Part shown: in pieces, positions 1 to 8,228 of the stretch
How positions within the stretch are numbered: position 1 is the first letter of the stretch
Layout of the letters: the number at the start of each line of letters is the position of its first letter
NCBI RefSeq assembly: GCF_004524775.2
Contig: NZ_CP119081.1
Location: 992,001-1,056,000, forward strand
Origin: Helcococcus ovis
GTDB lineage: Bacteria; Bacillota; Clostridia; Tissierellales; Peptoniphilaceae
Reading direction: 5' to 3'
DNA length: 64,000 nucleotides
The notes under the pieces: generated by a model
The model's input: the letters and a program-made list of their open reading frames with translations, nothing else
Database searches by the model: none
Told to the model about the DNA's origin: nothing
Position numbers and translations under genes: made by a program

Positions 1-397
1 AAAGTTTCTTTAACTTCTTCAAGATATTGTTTTTTCTCCACTGTATAGCTTGATAGCTCACTTTCTTTTCAGTTGCAACACTTGATAAAGTTTCATCATT
101 GAAATACAAGCGTTCAATAATATCTCTTTCTTCTGCATTAAGTCTTGATATAGCATTTCTAACTGCTTCAATCATCATCTGTGTTTCCACAATCTTTTCT
201 ACATCAACGCTTTCATCAACAATATTATCTACAAAGTGTCCATCATGATCCAATGATGAAAAAAAGAGCAAGTGGTTTCTCTTGTCCACCTGCTCTAAAT
301 ACTTTTCGTGTTCTTTTTCTCGCCAGTAGACTTTATATATCTGCTCGCTGACTTTAACCCTTTGTCCGTTGACATAAAGGTAATATTCTTTTGGCAT
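1..397 (-). CDS. sigma-70-like regulator of the conjugative element, 3' end cut by window edge
   Basis: Reading leftwards from an ATG at 397 there is an open frame of 132 codons that runs off the window. It begins MPKEYYLYVNGQ and carries the segment SLDHDGHFVDNI and a C-terminal helix-turn-helix-like part (VSYQAIQWRKNNILKKL) typical of sigma-70 region 4. It is a clear paralogue of the complete gene at 9599-10015, which has the same N-terminus and the DHDGHFVDNI segment. A GGAGGG sequence sits 7 nt before the ATG. Such short sigma-like proteins are common in Firmicute conjugative elements; the promoters they serve are not known. The structured leader is described separately. The role is inferred from the family. 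Confidence 0.8.
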   Translation of the reverse strand, partial: MPKEYYLYVNGQRVKVSEQIYKVYWREKEHEKYLEQVDKRNHLLFFSSLDHDGHFVDNIVDESVDVEKIVETQMMIEAVRNAISRLNAEERDIIERLYFNDETLSSVATEKKVSYQAIQWRKNNILKKLKKL

Positions 398-412
398 TTT
401 ATTCCCTCCATT

Positions 413-476
413 TCTTTTTTGTCTGCGTTTTTAGACAAAAAAGGAGGACTTCTGCACATAGGCATAATAAGTCCTC
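413..476 (-). promoter_or_regulatory. leader with terminator hairpin and competing Shine-Dalgarno hairpin
   Basis: On the minus strand GAGGACTT (469-476) can pair with AAGTCCTC (444-451), followed by six T: an intrinsic terminator just upstream of the sigma-like gene. The 3' arm and T-run (CTTTTTTGTCT) can instead pair with the downstream AGACAAAAAAG (413-423), which lies next to the ribosome-binding site. The two folds exclude each other. The same arrangement precedes the paralogue at 10015. Base pairing is seen by eye; regulation is inferred. Confidence 0.55.
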
Positions 477-647
477 TGAAATGAAAGAAACTTGCTCTTT
501 CCTTATATTTTAAATTTGATTTTTTATGATAATTACCAGTATCAAAAAGGTCTATTGTTTTTTTCTATATGAATAACAGACCCTAAATAATACATAGCAA
601 TTACCTCCATTATTTAATCCATTTTTTCCCTCACAAATAAAGATTGA

Positions 648-1232
648 TTAAATCACTCCTGCTTTTTCAAAATGTTTTTTAAGTATCCTTATTGCAACAA
701 ATGCTCCTATGCAAGCAAGAACAAAAGTTATCAAGCCAAATCCTACTGCCCACGAAACTTTGAAATAAGATAATGCTTCTTTTATTTGTGCTTCACTCAT
801 TTTCCATTTTGATGCTCTTTCCACAAAAGAAGCTGTTCCGAATAAAATCACAGGAATTACTGTTCCTAAAAAATCTGCTAATGCAAATATCCCATATCCA
901 ATAATCATTCGTCCCTTGCTCTCATAATTTCCTATAATCAAATCACATATAATTCCACCGATTACAGCAAAGACTGCATGCGGCAAATGTCCTCCTGACA
1001 ATGCAATTAAACCAAGAAGCGTTCCTGATATTGTAAATACGCCCTTCTTTTTAACTTTCAAAGCCATAAGGATATAAACGGTAGCAGCTACCATAAAGCT
1101 AACTCCTGAAGCAATAAATCCTCCAATAACTGTTGTTGCCATAGCAAAGCTGGCTGCCATGTATATCACAATTCCAATTGCATTAAAAATTCCGATTGTA
1201 ATAAAATCACGACCATTCAATTTGTTTTTCAT
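648..1232 (-). CDS. ECF transporter S component (Trep_Strep/MptD-like), copy 1
   Basis: A 194-aa, very hydrophobic protein with about five to six membrane segments. In family terms it resembles the Trep_Strep integral membrane proteins, which act as substrate-binding S components of energy-coupling-factor importers. Immediately upstream on the same strand are the T component and a double ATPase, so the three genes make a complete group-type ECF importer in the membrane. The substrate cannot be read from sequence. The protein differs from the second copy at 59865-60449 by one residue in the C-terminal region (AIRI here, ATRI there). The sequence matching copy 2 begins exactly at its stop codon, which marks a recombination edge. 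Confidence 0.85.
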   Translation of the reverse strand: MKNKLNGRDFITIGIFNAIGIVIYMAASFAMATTVIGGFIASGVSFMVAATVYILMALKVKKKGVFTISGTLLGLIALSGGHLPHAVFAVIGGIICDLIIGNYESKGRMIIGYGIFALADFLGTVIPVILFGTASFVERASKWKMSEAQIKEALSYFKVSWAVGFGLITFVLACIGAFVAIRILKKHFEKAGVI

Positions 1233-1242
1233 AAAAGTCCTC

Positions 1243-1947
1243 CTAATAAATTTTCTGTATTACTATCACAAGAGCAATCATCAAAGCTCCTAATAGTCCA
1301 ATCATTAAGTCTGTTTTTCTAAACTGCAATTCTGTTAATGTTACCCTCTTCTCATCACTATCAAGTCCTCTAATAAGTGCTGAAGCTGACAGTTCATCTG
1401 AAATCTTAATCATTCTCATTAAAAGCGGAACAAGCGTATATTCAATATATTTAATTGGATGTAGCAATGGGAAAAATCTGCTTGTTACGATTCCTCGAAT
1501 CTTCATATTCTCTTTTAATGCCTTGAGTTCTATTTTTATAGTTGGTACAAACCTAAGCAAAACACTAAAAGGTATACCAATACTTCTTGGTACTTTCATT
1601 CTATTTAATACTTCCAGCATTTCACTTACACTTGTAGTCTTTGTTATATAGCCACCAAACATAGCAATTAAGGTCATTCTTGATGCAAAGTAAATAAACA
1701 TATATATTGCAAATAAGATGCTTGCTTCTGGGAACTTTCCAAGCCCTAACTCTATGCAGTATAGAAGCACAAAAAACAAAATAAAGCGTAAAGCTCTTTC
1801 CCACATTCCGCTGTGTACATACAAAAAAAAGGCAAAGACAATCAGTCCGAAAAGTAGAATTGTATCGCTTATAAAAAAGCTCGTAAACCCAACAATTGGG
1901 AGTAGAGTAATTTTTATTCTCGGATCAACTGTTTTTTTATCTGCCAA
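1243..1947 (-). CDS. ECF transporter T component (EcfT-like), copy 1
   Basis: A 234-aa membrane protein. The N-terminal half has several hydrophobic segments and the second half carries the coupling region of EcfT proteins (LKENMKIRGIVTSRFF, then an ALIRGLDSDEKR stretch, a version of the Ala-Arg-Gly coupling helices). It should join the S component to the ATPase. Its start overlaps the end of the ATPase gene by 11 bp and it ends 10 bp before the S gene, so the three are co-transcribed and probably translationally coupled. A second copy lies at 60460-61164, with a handful of substitutions (MADKK here, MIDRK there). Confidence 0.88.
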   Translation of the reverse strand: MADKKTVDPRIKITLLPIVGFTSFFISDTILLFGLIVFAFFLYVHSGMWERALRFILFFVLLYCIELGLGKFPEASILFAIYMFIYFASRMTLIAMFGGYITKTTSVSEMLEVLNRMKVPRSIGIPFSVLLRFVPTIKIELKALKENMKIRGIVTSRFFPLLHPIKYIEYTLVPLLMRMIKISDELSASALIRGLDSDEKRVTLTELQFRKTDLMIGLLGALMIALVIVIQKIY

Positions 1948-3454
1948 GCTCTCTACCTCCTCTCATTTTGTCTAATATGAGAAATTTATTACTTTCACTC
2001 ATATTCAAAACACTTTCTATTTTTCCGGCTCCCATTACCCAGAGCTTGCTCACTGTGTTCGCTAAAAATTCAAAATCATGACTTATCACCAAAACTGTTG
2101 TCCCATTCTTTAATTGTTCTTCAATCAATTTTGCCACTGAAAGCATTGAGTCTTTATCACAACCTGATGTTGGTTCATCATAGATAAAAACTTTTGCCCG
2201 TTTCATCATTCCACAAGCTATTGTCAGTCTTTGTTTTTCTCCTCTTGATAAAGCAAACGGATGCTTATCTATATGTTTATCTAAGCCAAGAACATTCAAA
2301 ATAGACTTTGCCTTTTGAGTATTTTCTTTTTTATCTTTACTTGAAATACCAAGCAGCATTTCATCAAGTACACTTTCCGAAAATAACTGATAGTCTGAAT
2401 CCTGAAATACAAAATATGACATATCCATTAAATCTTTGCGATTCAACTCTTTATCTTTTTCCGCCCATATTTTCCCCTCTTTTATCTTCTCAAGTCCTGA
2501 AATAACCCTTGCAAAAGTAGTTTTTCCGGTACCATTTAACCCAATAAGACCAATGGCTTTTCCGCACTCCATATTGAAATCAAGATGATTTAAGATGTAT
2601 TGGTTTTGCTTATTTCCAACCTTAGTTGCACTTGGGTAACAAAATTTCAAGCCTTTTCCACTGATACTTTCATCATTTAATTGATATGAATCTTTCTTCT
2701 CACTTATCCTGTATTCTTCTAATTCAAGAGTTCTTAGTCCATTCTCATCCCAAAACTCCCCTTCAAGATGGATAACTTCTTCCCGACTCAAGTCCTGTGC
2801 AATTTCTCCATCTTTCACCAAAAGAAAACGGTCAAATAAAGATTTTACATAGTACAAACGATGTTCAATTAGAATAACCGTTGTTCCTTTTTTCTTTAAT
2901 TTTTCCAAAATTAAAAATAGGTCAAATGTTGCTTTCATATCCAAATTTGCTGAAGGCTCATCTAAAATTAAAACTTTCGGATTCATTGCATAGATGCTTG
3001 CAATAGCTATCTTTTGTTTCTGCCCGCTTGATAATTCAAAAACAGATTTTCCTTTCAGTTCCTCAATATCCAACTCCACATATACTGCTTCTACTCTCTG
3101 TTTGATCTCATCTCTTGATTTGCAGATGGTTTGAAGCCCAAAAGCTATTTCTTCATCTGTCGTTGTCGTAAAAAACTGACTTCTTGGATCTTGAAATACA
3201 GTCCCTACAATATGCCCTATTTCATGAAGCGATAATTTGCTTATATCTTTTCCGGACACAAAGGCCTCCCCTTGCATTTTGCCCCTGTAATAATACGGAA
3301 TAAGACCATTCATTACACTTCCAAGAGTGCTTTTACCACTTCCACTTTTTCCTGAAATTAAAACAAATTCACCTTTTTTAATTTCAAGATTGATATTTTT
3401 TAAAGCAACTTCCCCATCTTCCCATTCATAAGAAACATCTTTTAACAAAATCAT
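1937..3454 (-). CDS. ECF transporter double ATPase (EcfA1-EcfA2 fusion), copy 1
   Basis: 505 aa with two ABC domains in one chain. Domain 1 has Walker A SGKSGSGKST (about residue 35), signature ELSSGQKQ and Walker B VLILDEPSANLD. Domain 2 has Walker A GLNGTGKTTF, signature ALSRGEKQR and Walker B VFIYDEPTSGCD. It supplies the energy for the adjacent T and S proteins. It begins 2 bp after the stop of the upstream ABC transporter gene at 3457, so it belongs to the same five-gene operon. Near-identical copy at 61154-62671. Substrate unknown; the combination with two half-transporters and a TetR gene is recurrent on mobile elements of Gram-positive cocci (family knowledge). Confidence 0.9.
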   Translation of the reverse strand: MILLKDVSYEWEDGEVALKNINLEIKKGEFVLISGKSGSGKSTLGSVMNGLIPYYYRGKMQGEAFVSGKDISKLSLHEIGHIVGTVFQDPRSQFFTTTTDEEIAFGLQTICKSRDEIKQRVEAVYVELDIEELKGKSVFELSSGQKQKIAIASIYAMNPKVLILDEPSANLDMKATFDLFLILEKLKKKGTTVILIEHRLYYVKSLFDRFLLVKDGEIAQDLSREEVIHLEGEFWDENGLRTLELEEYRISEKKDSYQLNDESISGKGLKFCYPSATKVGNKQNQYILNHLDFNMECGKAIGLIGLNGTGKTTFARVISGLEKIKEGKIWAEKDKELNRKDLMDMSYFVFQDSDYQLFSESVLDEMLLGISSKDKKENTQKAKSILNVLGLDKHIDKHPFALSRGEKQRLTIACGMMKRAKVFIYDEPTSGCDKDSMLSVAKLIEEQLKNGTTVLVISHDFEFLANTVSKLWVMGAGKIESVLNMSESNKFLILDKMRGGRELGR

Positions 3455-3456
3455 GG

Positions 3457-5166
3457 TTACACCTCATACTGAGCTTTCCATAATTTTGTGTAGTAACCAC
3501 CTTTCTCAAGAAGTTCCCCATGCTTTCCTTTTTCAAGTAAATTTCCTTTTTGAAATACGAGAATTTGGTCAGCTTTTTGAATTGTTTTTAAATGGTGAGC
3601 CACTACAAGTACAGTTCTATTCTTTGCAAGTTCTGTAATGGCATCTTGTATCAAAGATTCATTTACAGGATCAACATTACTTGTCATTTCATCAAGAATT
3701 AAAATCGGTGCATCTTTTAGAAAAGCTCTTGCAATAGATATTCTTTGTCTTTGTCCACCTGAAAGAAGCCCACCATTTTCTCCAATATCAGTTTCATAAC
3801 CCTTTGGTAAACTCATAATGAAATCATGTATCCTTGCCTTCTTTGCAGCTTTAATGATTTCCTCTTTTGTAGCTCCTTTTTTACCTACTCTGATATTTTC
3901 TTCAATCGTGTTATCAAACAGTTGAACATTCTGCATGACAATGCTGATACGATCTAAAAGCTCATCATAAGGAATATCCCTTATATCAATTCCTCCGAGT
4001 GTAATTTTTCCTTTATGCACATCATAAAATCTTAAAAGCAAGTTGGTTATCGTAGTCTTTCCACTACCTGACTCTCCAACTAAGGCTGTCATTGTTTTTT
4101 CAGCAATAGAAAAGCTCAATTTTTCCATTTTAAATTCATCTTTTTCATAGGAAAAATCTATGTTTTCAAAAGCTATATCATTATCTTTCGAAACAATTCC
4201 ATTCACTTTATCCGGGATTACATCTGCATATAAAATCCTTGAAAGTCTTTCATAACTATCTACCGCCGAAACATAGTACATATAGTGTTGTTCCATAGAA
4301 GCGAATGGCTTATAAAACTCTTTTGAAATTACTGCAAAGATAATAAAATTAAGTACATCAAGACTTCCCTTTATAACAAGTATTGCTCCTGCAATTAAAA
4401 GAACTAAATATCCAATATCCAGTAAAAAACCAAATATAGATAGCTGTTTTGCCTTGAATCTTGAAGCTGCTTTGCTTGTTTCTCCAAATTTTTTTGTCTT
4501 ATTCATAAGCTCATTGTCCAAGCTCTTATTGTTTGAAAAACTCTTTAGTACAGGTATTCCTCTAACATATTCAACAAATAAGCTAACCATATCAAGAAGT
4601 GCTAAGTTGTTCTGATTTTCTATTTTTTCAGATTGCTTAATTGTCAGATATAGAAAGATAAGTGCAATCGGAACAGATACAGCCATCATAATGGCAAGTT
4701 TGAAATCAATACTTGCAAGACCAACAAATACGACTGCACCTATCAAAAAATCGCCAAACATTCTTGACCACATGTGTCCTACAACAAGGGACATATTATC
4801 AACATCCTTGTGTAAAATTGTATTTATTTCACCCAATCTTTCATTAGTATAAAATCCCAAACTAAATTTTTTCAGTTTGATAATCATACGTTCTCTTATT
4901 TGCTGAACAATATCAAAACCCGCACTATGCTTTTTCATATCTGCGACCATATTACAAATGCCTTTAAACACTACAAGTAATCCAATCGCAATAAAATATT
5001 TATATAGGCTTGCTAAGCTCGTTCCATCAAAGATTTGGAAAAGTATAGAAAATACGATAACAATCATGGCTATGGAGCTTAGTCCATAAAGGGCAAAGAA
5101 TACACTTGATATAATCAAATCTCTCTTGCCGGTTTTTGTAAGTAGTTTTAACATTTCTCTAAACAT
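3457..5166 (-). CDS. ABC half-transporter (membrane domain plus ATPase), partner A, copy 1
   Basis: 569 aa: N-terminal ABC exporter-type membrane domain with about six helices (residues 1-310), then an ATPase domain with Walker A GESGSGKTTI, signature LLSGGQRQR and Walker B ILILDEMTSNVD followed by the switch histidine (VVAHHLKT). The gene starts inside the end of the next half-transporter gene (8-bp overlap), so the two probably form a heterodimer. Exporter-fold pairs next to ECF genes may carry a metal chelate or a drug; the substrate is not visible. A second copy begins at 62668 and runs off the window; its stop codon TAA has become TAT, adding two residues. Confidence 0.85.
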   Translation of the reverse strand: MFREMLKLLTKTGKRDLIISSVFFALYGLSSIAMIVIVFSILFQIFDGTSLASLYKYFIAIGLLVVFKGICNMVADMKKHSAGFDIVQQIRERMIIKLKKFSLGFYTNERLGEINTILHKDVDNMSLVVGHMWSRMFGDFLIGAVVFVGLASIDFKLAIMMAVSVPIALIFLYLTIKQSEKIENQNNLALLDMVSLFVEYVRGIPVLKSFSNNKSLDNELMNKTKKFGETSKAASRFKAKQLSIFGFLLDIGYLVLLIAGAILVIKGSLDVLNFIIFAVISKEFYKPFASMEQHYMYYVSAVDSYERLSRILYADVIPDKVNGIVSKDNDIAFENIDFSYEKDEFKMEKLSFSIAEKTMTALVGESGSGKTTITNLLLRFYDVHKGKITLGGIDIRDIPYDELLDRISIVMQNVQLFDNTIEENIRVGKKGATKEEIIKAAKKARIHDFIMSLPKGYETDIGENGGLLSGGQRQRISIARAFLKDAPILILDEMTSNVDPVNESLIQDAITELAKNRTVLVVAHHLKTIQKADQILVFQKGNLLEKGKHGELLEKGGYYTKLWKAQYEV

Positions 5167-6898
5167 TTTCTGTTACCACCTCTTTCAAATTCCATCTATC
5201 TACCTTGTTCTGTGATTCAACCATATCCTTATAGAACTCACATCTTTTCATCAACTCTTCATGGCTTCCTGCATCAAGAACAACACCCTTATCCATTACG
5301 ATAATTTGATCTGAATCTCTAATCGTATTTAGATGGTGAGCAATTGTAATGATGGTTTTATCCTTGCTTAAATCGTCAATTGCTTCACCGATTAGTCTTT
5401 CATTTTCACTATCAACAGCTGCCATTGCTTCATCTAATATTAAAATCGGTGCATTTTTCAGTATCATTCTTGCTATGGAGATTCTTTGTTTTTCTCCACC
5501 GGATAACTTAACTCCCATTTCACCTACTCGTGTTTCATATCCATTTGGTAATGCTGAAATAAAATCATGGCATCTTGCTTTTTTAGCAGCTTCTATGACT
5601 TCTTCTTTTGTTGCATTTAGTTTTCCGATTGCTATATTTTCAAAAATACTTAAATCAAAAAGGATAACTTCTTGTTGCACACTACCAATCAGCATTGAGA
5701 TATTTTCTTGACTATATTCTTTTATATCTTTTCCATTTATCAGTATTTGTCCTTCATCTGCATCCCAAAATCCCATAAGCAAATTAGATACCGTACTCTT
5801 TCCACAACCGCTTGCTCCTACAAAGGCATTCAAGCTATTTTTCTTAAAAGTTAAATTGATATTTTTTAGCTCAAAGCTATCTTTTCCGTATGCAAAATTC
5901 ACATCTTTAAATTCTATGTTTCCAAATTCTAAACCTTGTTTTGTCTTTTTATTCGGCAACGGAACAGTTAAAACTTTTCCAATTGCCTTTAGGGCTTCCT
6001 TAAATACTATGGAAAAATGTTGCAATGTAGCAGTCTTACTTATAGATGCAGTAAAAGCAGACGATAAAATAATGGCAAGTATAAAATTAGGTGTTGTAAT
6101 ATTTCCACAGTAAAGAAATATACTTCCCAAAATCATGACAATAACTACTCCAATTTCCATAAATATGTCAATGAGTCCCATTGGAATTGTAATTGCTCCC
6201 ATGCTCTTTTTAACCCAGTAAATATATTCTCTTGCGGTTTTTAATGTTCTTTCACTAATCTCCTCTTCTTTAGCAAAAGCCTTAATCACAGAGATATTTT
6301 TTACATATTCCATTAGCTCTTCTCTCATCTTGTTTTCATGGTTAAAGTAAATAGCAAAGTTTTTATCCATTGTTTTCTGTGAAAGAACTTTTACCAAATA
6401 CATGAGTGGAACTCCGGCAATCATTCCAAGAGCAAGACGCCAATCCACAAAAATCATAGCTACAAAAATAATGGTAGGCAGAAGTGTAACTGACATTATT
6501 TCAGGAAGACCATGAGCAAGATATACTTCCACTTGTTCTACATCATGTTGAACAATGTTGGTAAGCTCTCCTGTATTATGTTCTTTAAAGAATCCCAAAC
6601 TTAGTTTTTTCAGATGACCGATAATATCTAACCTAAGTTCTGTTAATTTTTCGTATGCTTTCTCATGGGCAACCTTTGTTGCAAAATAATAAAACACTCC
6701 TTTTAATACAAACGATATAAAGATTCCCAAGAATATATACTTTAAATTACCTTCGTTAATATTGTGTGTGATTAAAGAACTAATCAAATGGACGAGTAAG
6801 ATTTGTGGTATCAAATCAAATACTATTTTTAAAGCAAGAAGTGAATTGGATAAGCCGTTTTTCCCAATCACTTTTTTTCTTAATTCTTTTTCCGGCAT
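5159..6898 (-). CDS. ABC half-transporter (membrane domain plus ATPase), partner B
   Basis: 579 aa from the ATG at 6898, chosen because AAAGGAG lies at proper distance before it; an upstream ATG at 6916 would include the ribosome-binding site itself. Membrane domain with six likely helices, then ATPase domain: Walker A GASGCGKST, signature KLSGGEKQR, Walker B ILILDEAMAAVD, switch histidine TIAHHLNT. First gene of the five-gene transporter operon; a TetR-type operator-like palindrome (6926-6949) lies directly upstream. It is paired with the next gene by overlap. No second copy is visible because the window ends first. Confidence 0.85.
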   Translation of the reverse strand: MPEKELRKKVIGKNGLSNSLLALKIVFDLIPQILLVHLISSLITHNINEGNLKYIFLGIFISFVLKGVFYYFATKVAHEKAYEKLTELRLDIIGHLKKLSLGFFKEHNTGELTNIVQHDVEQVEVYLAHGLPEIMSVTLLPTIIFVAMIFVDWRLALGMIAGVPLMYLVKVLSQKTMDKNFAIYFNHENKMREELMEYVKNISVIKAFAKEEEISERTLKTAREYIYWVKKSMGAITIPMGLIDIFMEIGVVIVMILGSIFLYCGNITTPNFILAIILSSAFTASISKTATLQHFSIVFKEALKAIGKVLTVPLPNKKTKQGLEFGNIEFKDVNFAYGKDSFELKNINLTFKKNSLNAFVGASGCGKSTVSNLLMGFWDADEGQILINGKDIKEYSQENISMLIGSVQQEVILFDLSIFENIAIGKLNATKEEVIEAAKKARCHDFISALPNGYETRVGEMGVKLSGGEKQRISIARMILKNAPILILDEAMAAVDSENERLIGEAIDDLSKDKTIITIAHHLNTIRDSDQIIVMDKGVVLDAGSHEELMKRCEFYKDMVESQNKVDRWNLKEVVTENV

Positions 6899-6925
6899 GA
6901 ACAACTCTCCTTTCAAAATTGAATA

Positions 6926-6949
6926 ATATTGAATTTTAATTCAGTATTA
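6926..6949. promoter_or_regulatory. palindromic operator-like site upstream of the transporter operon
   Basis: AATATTGAATT, two T, then AATTCAGTATT: an 11-bp inverted repeat with one mismatch. The same half-sites occur at the tetR promoter (7595-7605 and 7626-7636). It is probably the binding site of the TetR protein encoded next door (inference from shared half-sites). Confidence 0.6.
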
Positions 6950-7001
6950 AGGTTTAAAGTAAGACTTTGCTGATTACGCAAAGTCTATTTTTTAGTGCTG
7001 A

Positions 7002-7574
7002 TTATAGGGATTCCACTCCCTTGTAATAACACCTTGCAATAAGTTTTAGCATATCTTTTGCCCACTTTTCACTTTGATAATGCCTTGCTATTTCAAGAAG
7101 TCCCTCTGTAAAGTTACTTGCTAAAATATGGGCAAGCATTGGATCATATTCCTGTTTCGATTGTCTTTTTAAACTTACTTCAATATGAACCTGCATTTGC
7201 GATATGAGTTTTTGTTTTGCTTCTGTATGCTTAGTACCTGAGCTTTTATCCATTAAAATAATTAACTTCTTACGCTCTTTTAAAAGTTCATGAATATATT
7301 TTTCTCCAACTTCATCAAACCTTTCAGAAGCAGAACCTTTTTCCAAAGATTCTTCCTCATTAAAAGCTGACTCGAAGTTTATATAAACAGAACTTACTAC
7401 TGCATCAAACAAAACTTCCTTATTTTTGAAATAGGTATAAATGAGTGCCACAGGAATATCTGCTTCTTTTGCAATTTCTGTTAATTTGGCACCTCTATAA
7501 TCCTTTTTATAAAATACTTTTTCTGCTGCTTCGAGTATTCTATTTCTAACTTCTTCTTTTAATACTTGTGCCAT
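7002..7574 (-). CDS. TetR/AcrR-family repressor
   Basis: 190 aa. The N-terminal 50 residues are a TetR helix-turn-helix (RNRILEAAEKVFYKKDY, then LTEIAKEADIPVALIYTYFK); the rest is a helical ligand-binding domain of ordinary length. It stands just upstream of and on the same strand as the ABC/ECF operon. The matching palindromes at its own promoter and ahead of the transporter genes suggest that it represses both itself and the operon. The ligand is unknown. Confidence 0.87.
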   Translation of the reverse strand: MAQVLKEEVRNRILEAAEKVFYKKDYRGAKLTEIAKEADIPVALIYTYFKNKEVLFDAVVSSVYINFESAFNEEESLEKGSASERFDEVGEKYIHELLKERKKLIILMDKSSGTKHTEAKQKLISQMQVHIEVSLKRQSKQEYDPMLAHILASNFTEGLLEIARHYQSEKWAKDMLKLIARCYYKGVESL

Positions 7575-7594
7575 AGCACACCTCTTTCTATTCC

Positions 7595-7642
7595 AATACT
7601 GAATTTATATTTAATAATAAATTAAAATTCAATATTTGTCAA
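7595..7642 (-). promoter_or_regulatory. tetR promoter with operator half-sites
   Basis: Minus-strand -35 TTGACA (7637-7642), 17-bp spacer and -10 TATTAT (7614-7619). Half-sites AATACTGAATT (7595-7605) and AATTCAATATT (7626-7636) lie on either side of the -10 box and match those of the palindrome at 6926-6949. Autoregulation is the simplest reading. Confidence 0.6.
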
Positions 7643-7673
7643 GTTACATGTGGAAATTATGGCGTTCTTATGG

Positions 7674-7872
7674 TATAATCTAATAACAAATTCAAAACTT
7701 GCTTAATGCTTGCTATCTAATTCATTCTTATGTAGCAAGCACAGTAAGTGTACGGACACTTACGAAAAAATTGATGAAGCAGCCCTCTGGGAACTGCTTC
7801 TTTTTTTATCAATTTTTAGCTTGTTAGGGAGAACCCTAAGACCCCGAAATACATTCAAAGGAGGAACTACCT
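7674..7872 (+). other. candidate oriT and mobilization-gene leader
   Basis: Non-coding stretch in front of mobC. It holds an extended -10 (TGGTATAAT, TATAAT at 7674-7679), a 9-bp inverted repeat TGCTTGCTA/TAGCAAGCA (7707-7715, 7733-7741), a perfect hairpin GTAAGTGT/ACACTTAC with a 4-base loop (7744-7763), a strong terminator-like hairpin (7776-7807) and a TTAGGG/CCCTAA repeat near 7826-7841. Inverted repeats directly upstream of MobC and relaxase genes are the usual place for an origin of transfer. The nick site cannot be fixed from sequence alone. Confidence 0.45.
7776..7807 (+). terminator. intrinsic terminator in the mobC leader
   Basis: GAAGCAG (7776-7782) pairs with CTGCTTC (7794-7800), with an inner CCC/GGG, followed by seven T. 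Flanking AAAAATTGAT/ATCAATTTTT lengthens the stem. It lies between the putative promoter and mobC, so transfer genes may need read-through. Confidence 0.65.
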
Positions 7873-8223
7873 ATGGCAAATAGAATACGAAATGAAAGAC
7901 TTGAAATTAAACTAACAGAAGAAGAAAAGGCTCTTTTTGAGGAGAAAAGAAAACTTGCAAAGTGTAGAAACATGAGCCATTTTATCCGCAAATGCGTTTT
8001 AGAAAAGGAAATTTATCAAGTAGATTTAGAGCCTTTCCGAGCTTTACAAGGCTTGCTTTCAAATGCAACAAACAACATCAATCAGATTGCAAAGCGAGTA
8101 AATTCGACAGGTGTAATCTATAAAGAAGACATCAGTGATATAAAAAAAGAGATTGAACATTTCTCAAAAGAGTTATGGCAAATTCATTCACTACTGCTTA
8201 ACAGGACTTCCGGAGGTGATTAG
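7873..8223 (+). CDS. mobC: MobC-like relaxosome accessory protein
   Basis: 116 aa. The N-terminus (NERLEIKLTEEEKALFEEK) and the RNMSHFIRKCVLE stretch match the ribbon-helix-helix type DNA-binding region of MobC proteins; the second half (SNATNNINQIAKRVN) is the family's conserved helical part. It should bind oriT and help the relaxase nick it. Ribosome site AAAGGAGG is well placed. The relaxase starts 5 bp after its stop codon. Confidence 0.85.
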   Translation: MANRIRNERLEIKLTEEEKALFEEKRKLAKCRNMSHFIRKCVLEKEIYQVDLEPFRALQGLLSNATNNINQIAKRVNSTGVIYKEDISDIKKEIEHFSKELWQIHSLLLNRTSGGD

Positions 8224-8228
8224 TTTTT

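Larger units (their letters stand above)
648..4783. repeat. long direct repeat, left copy (ECF/ABC cassette)
   Basis: Matches 59865-64000 at a constant offset of 59217 bp without net indels across at least 4.1 kb; it may extend further. Both copies have the same orientation. Confidence 0.92.
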
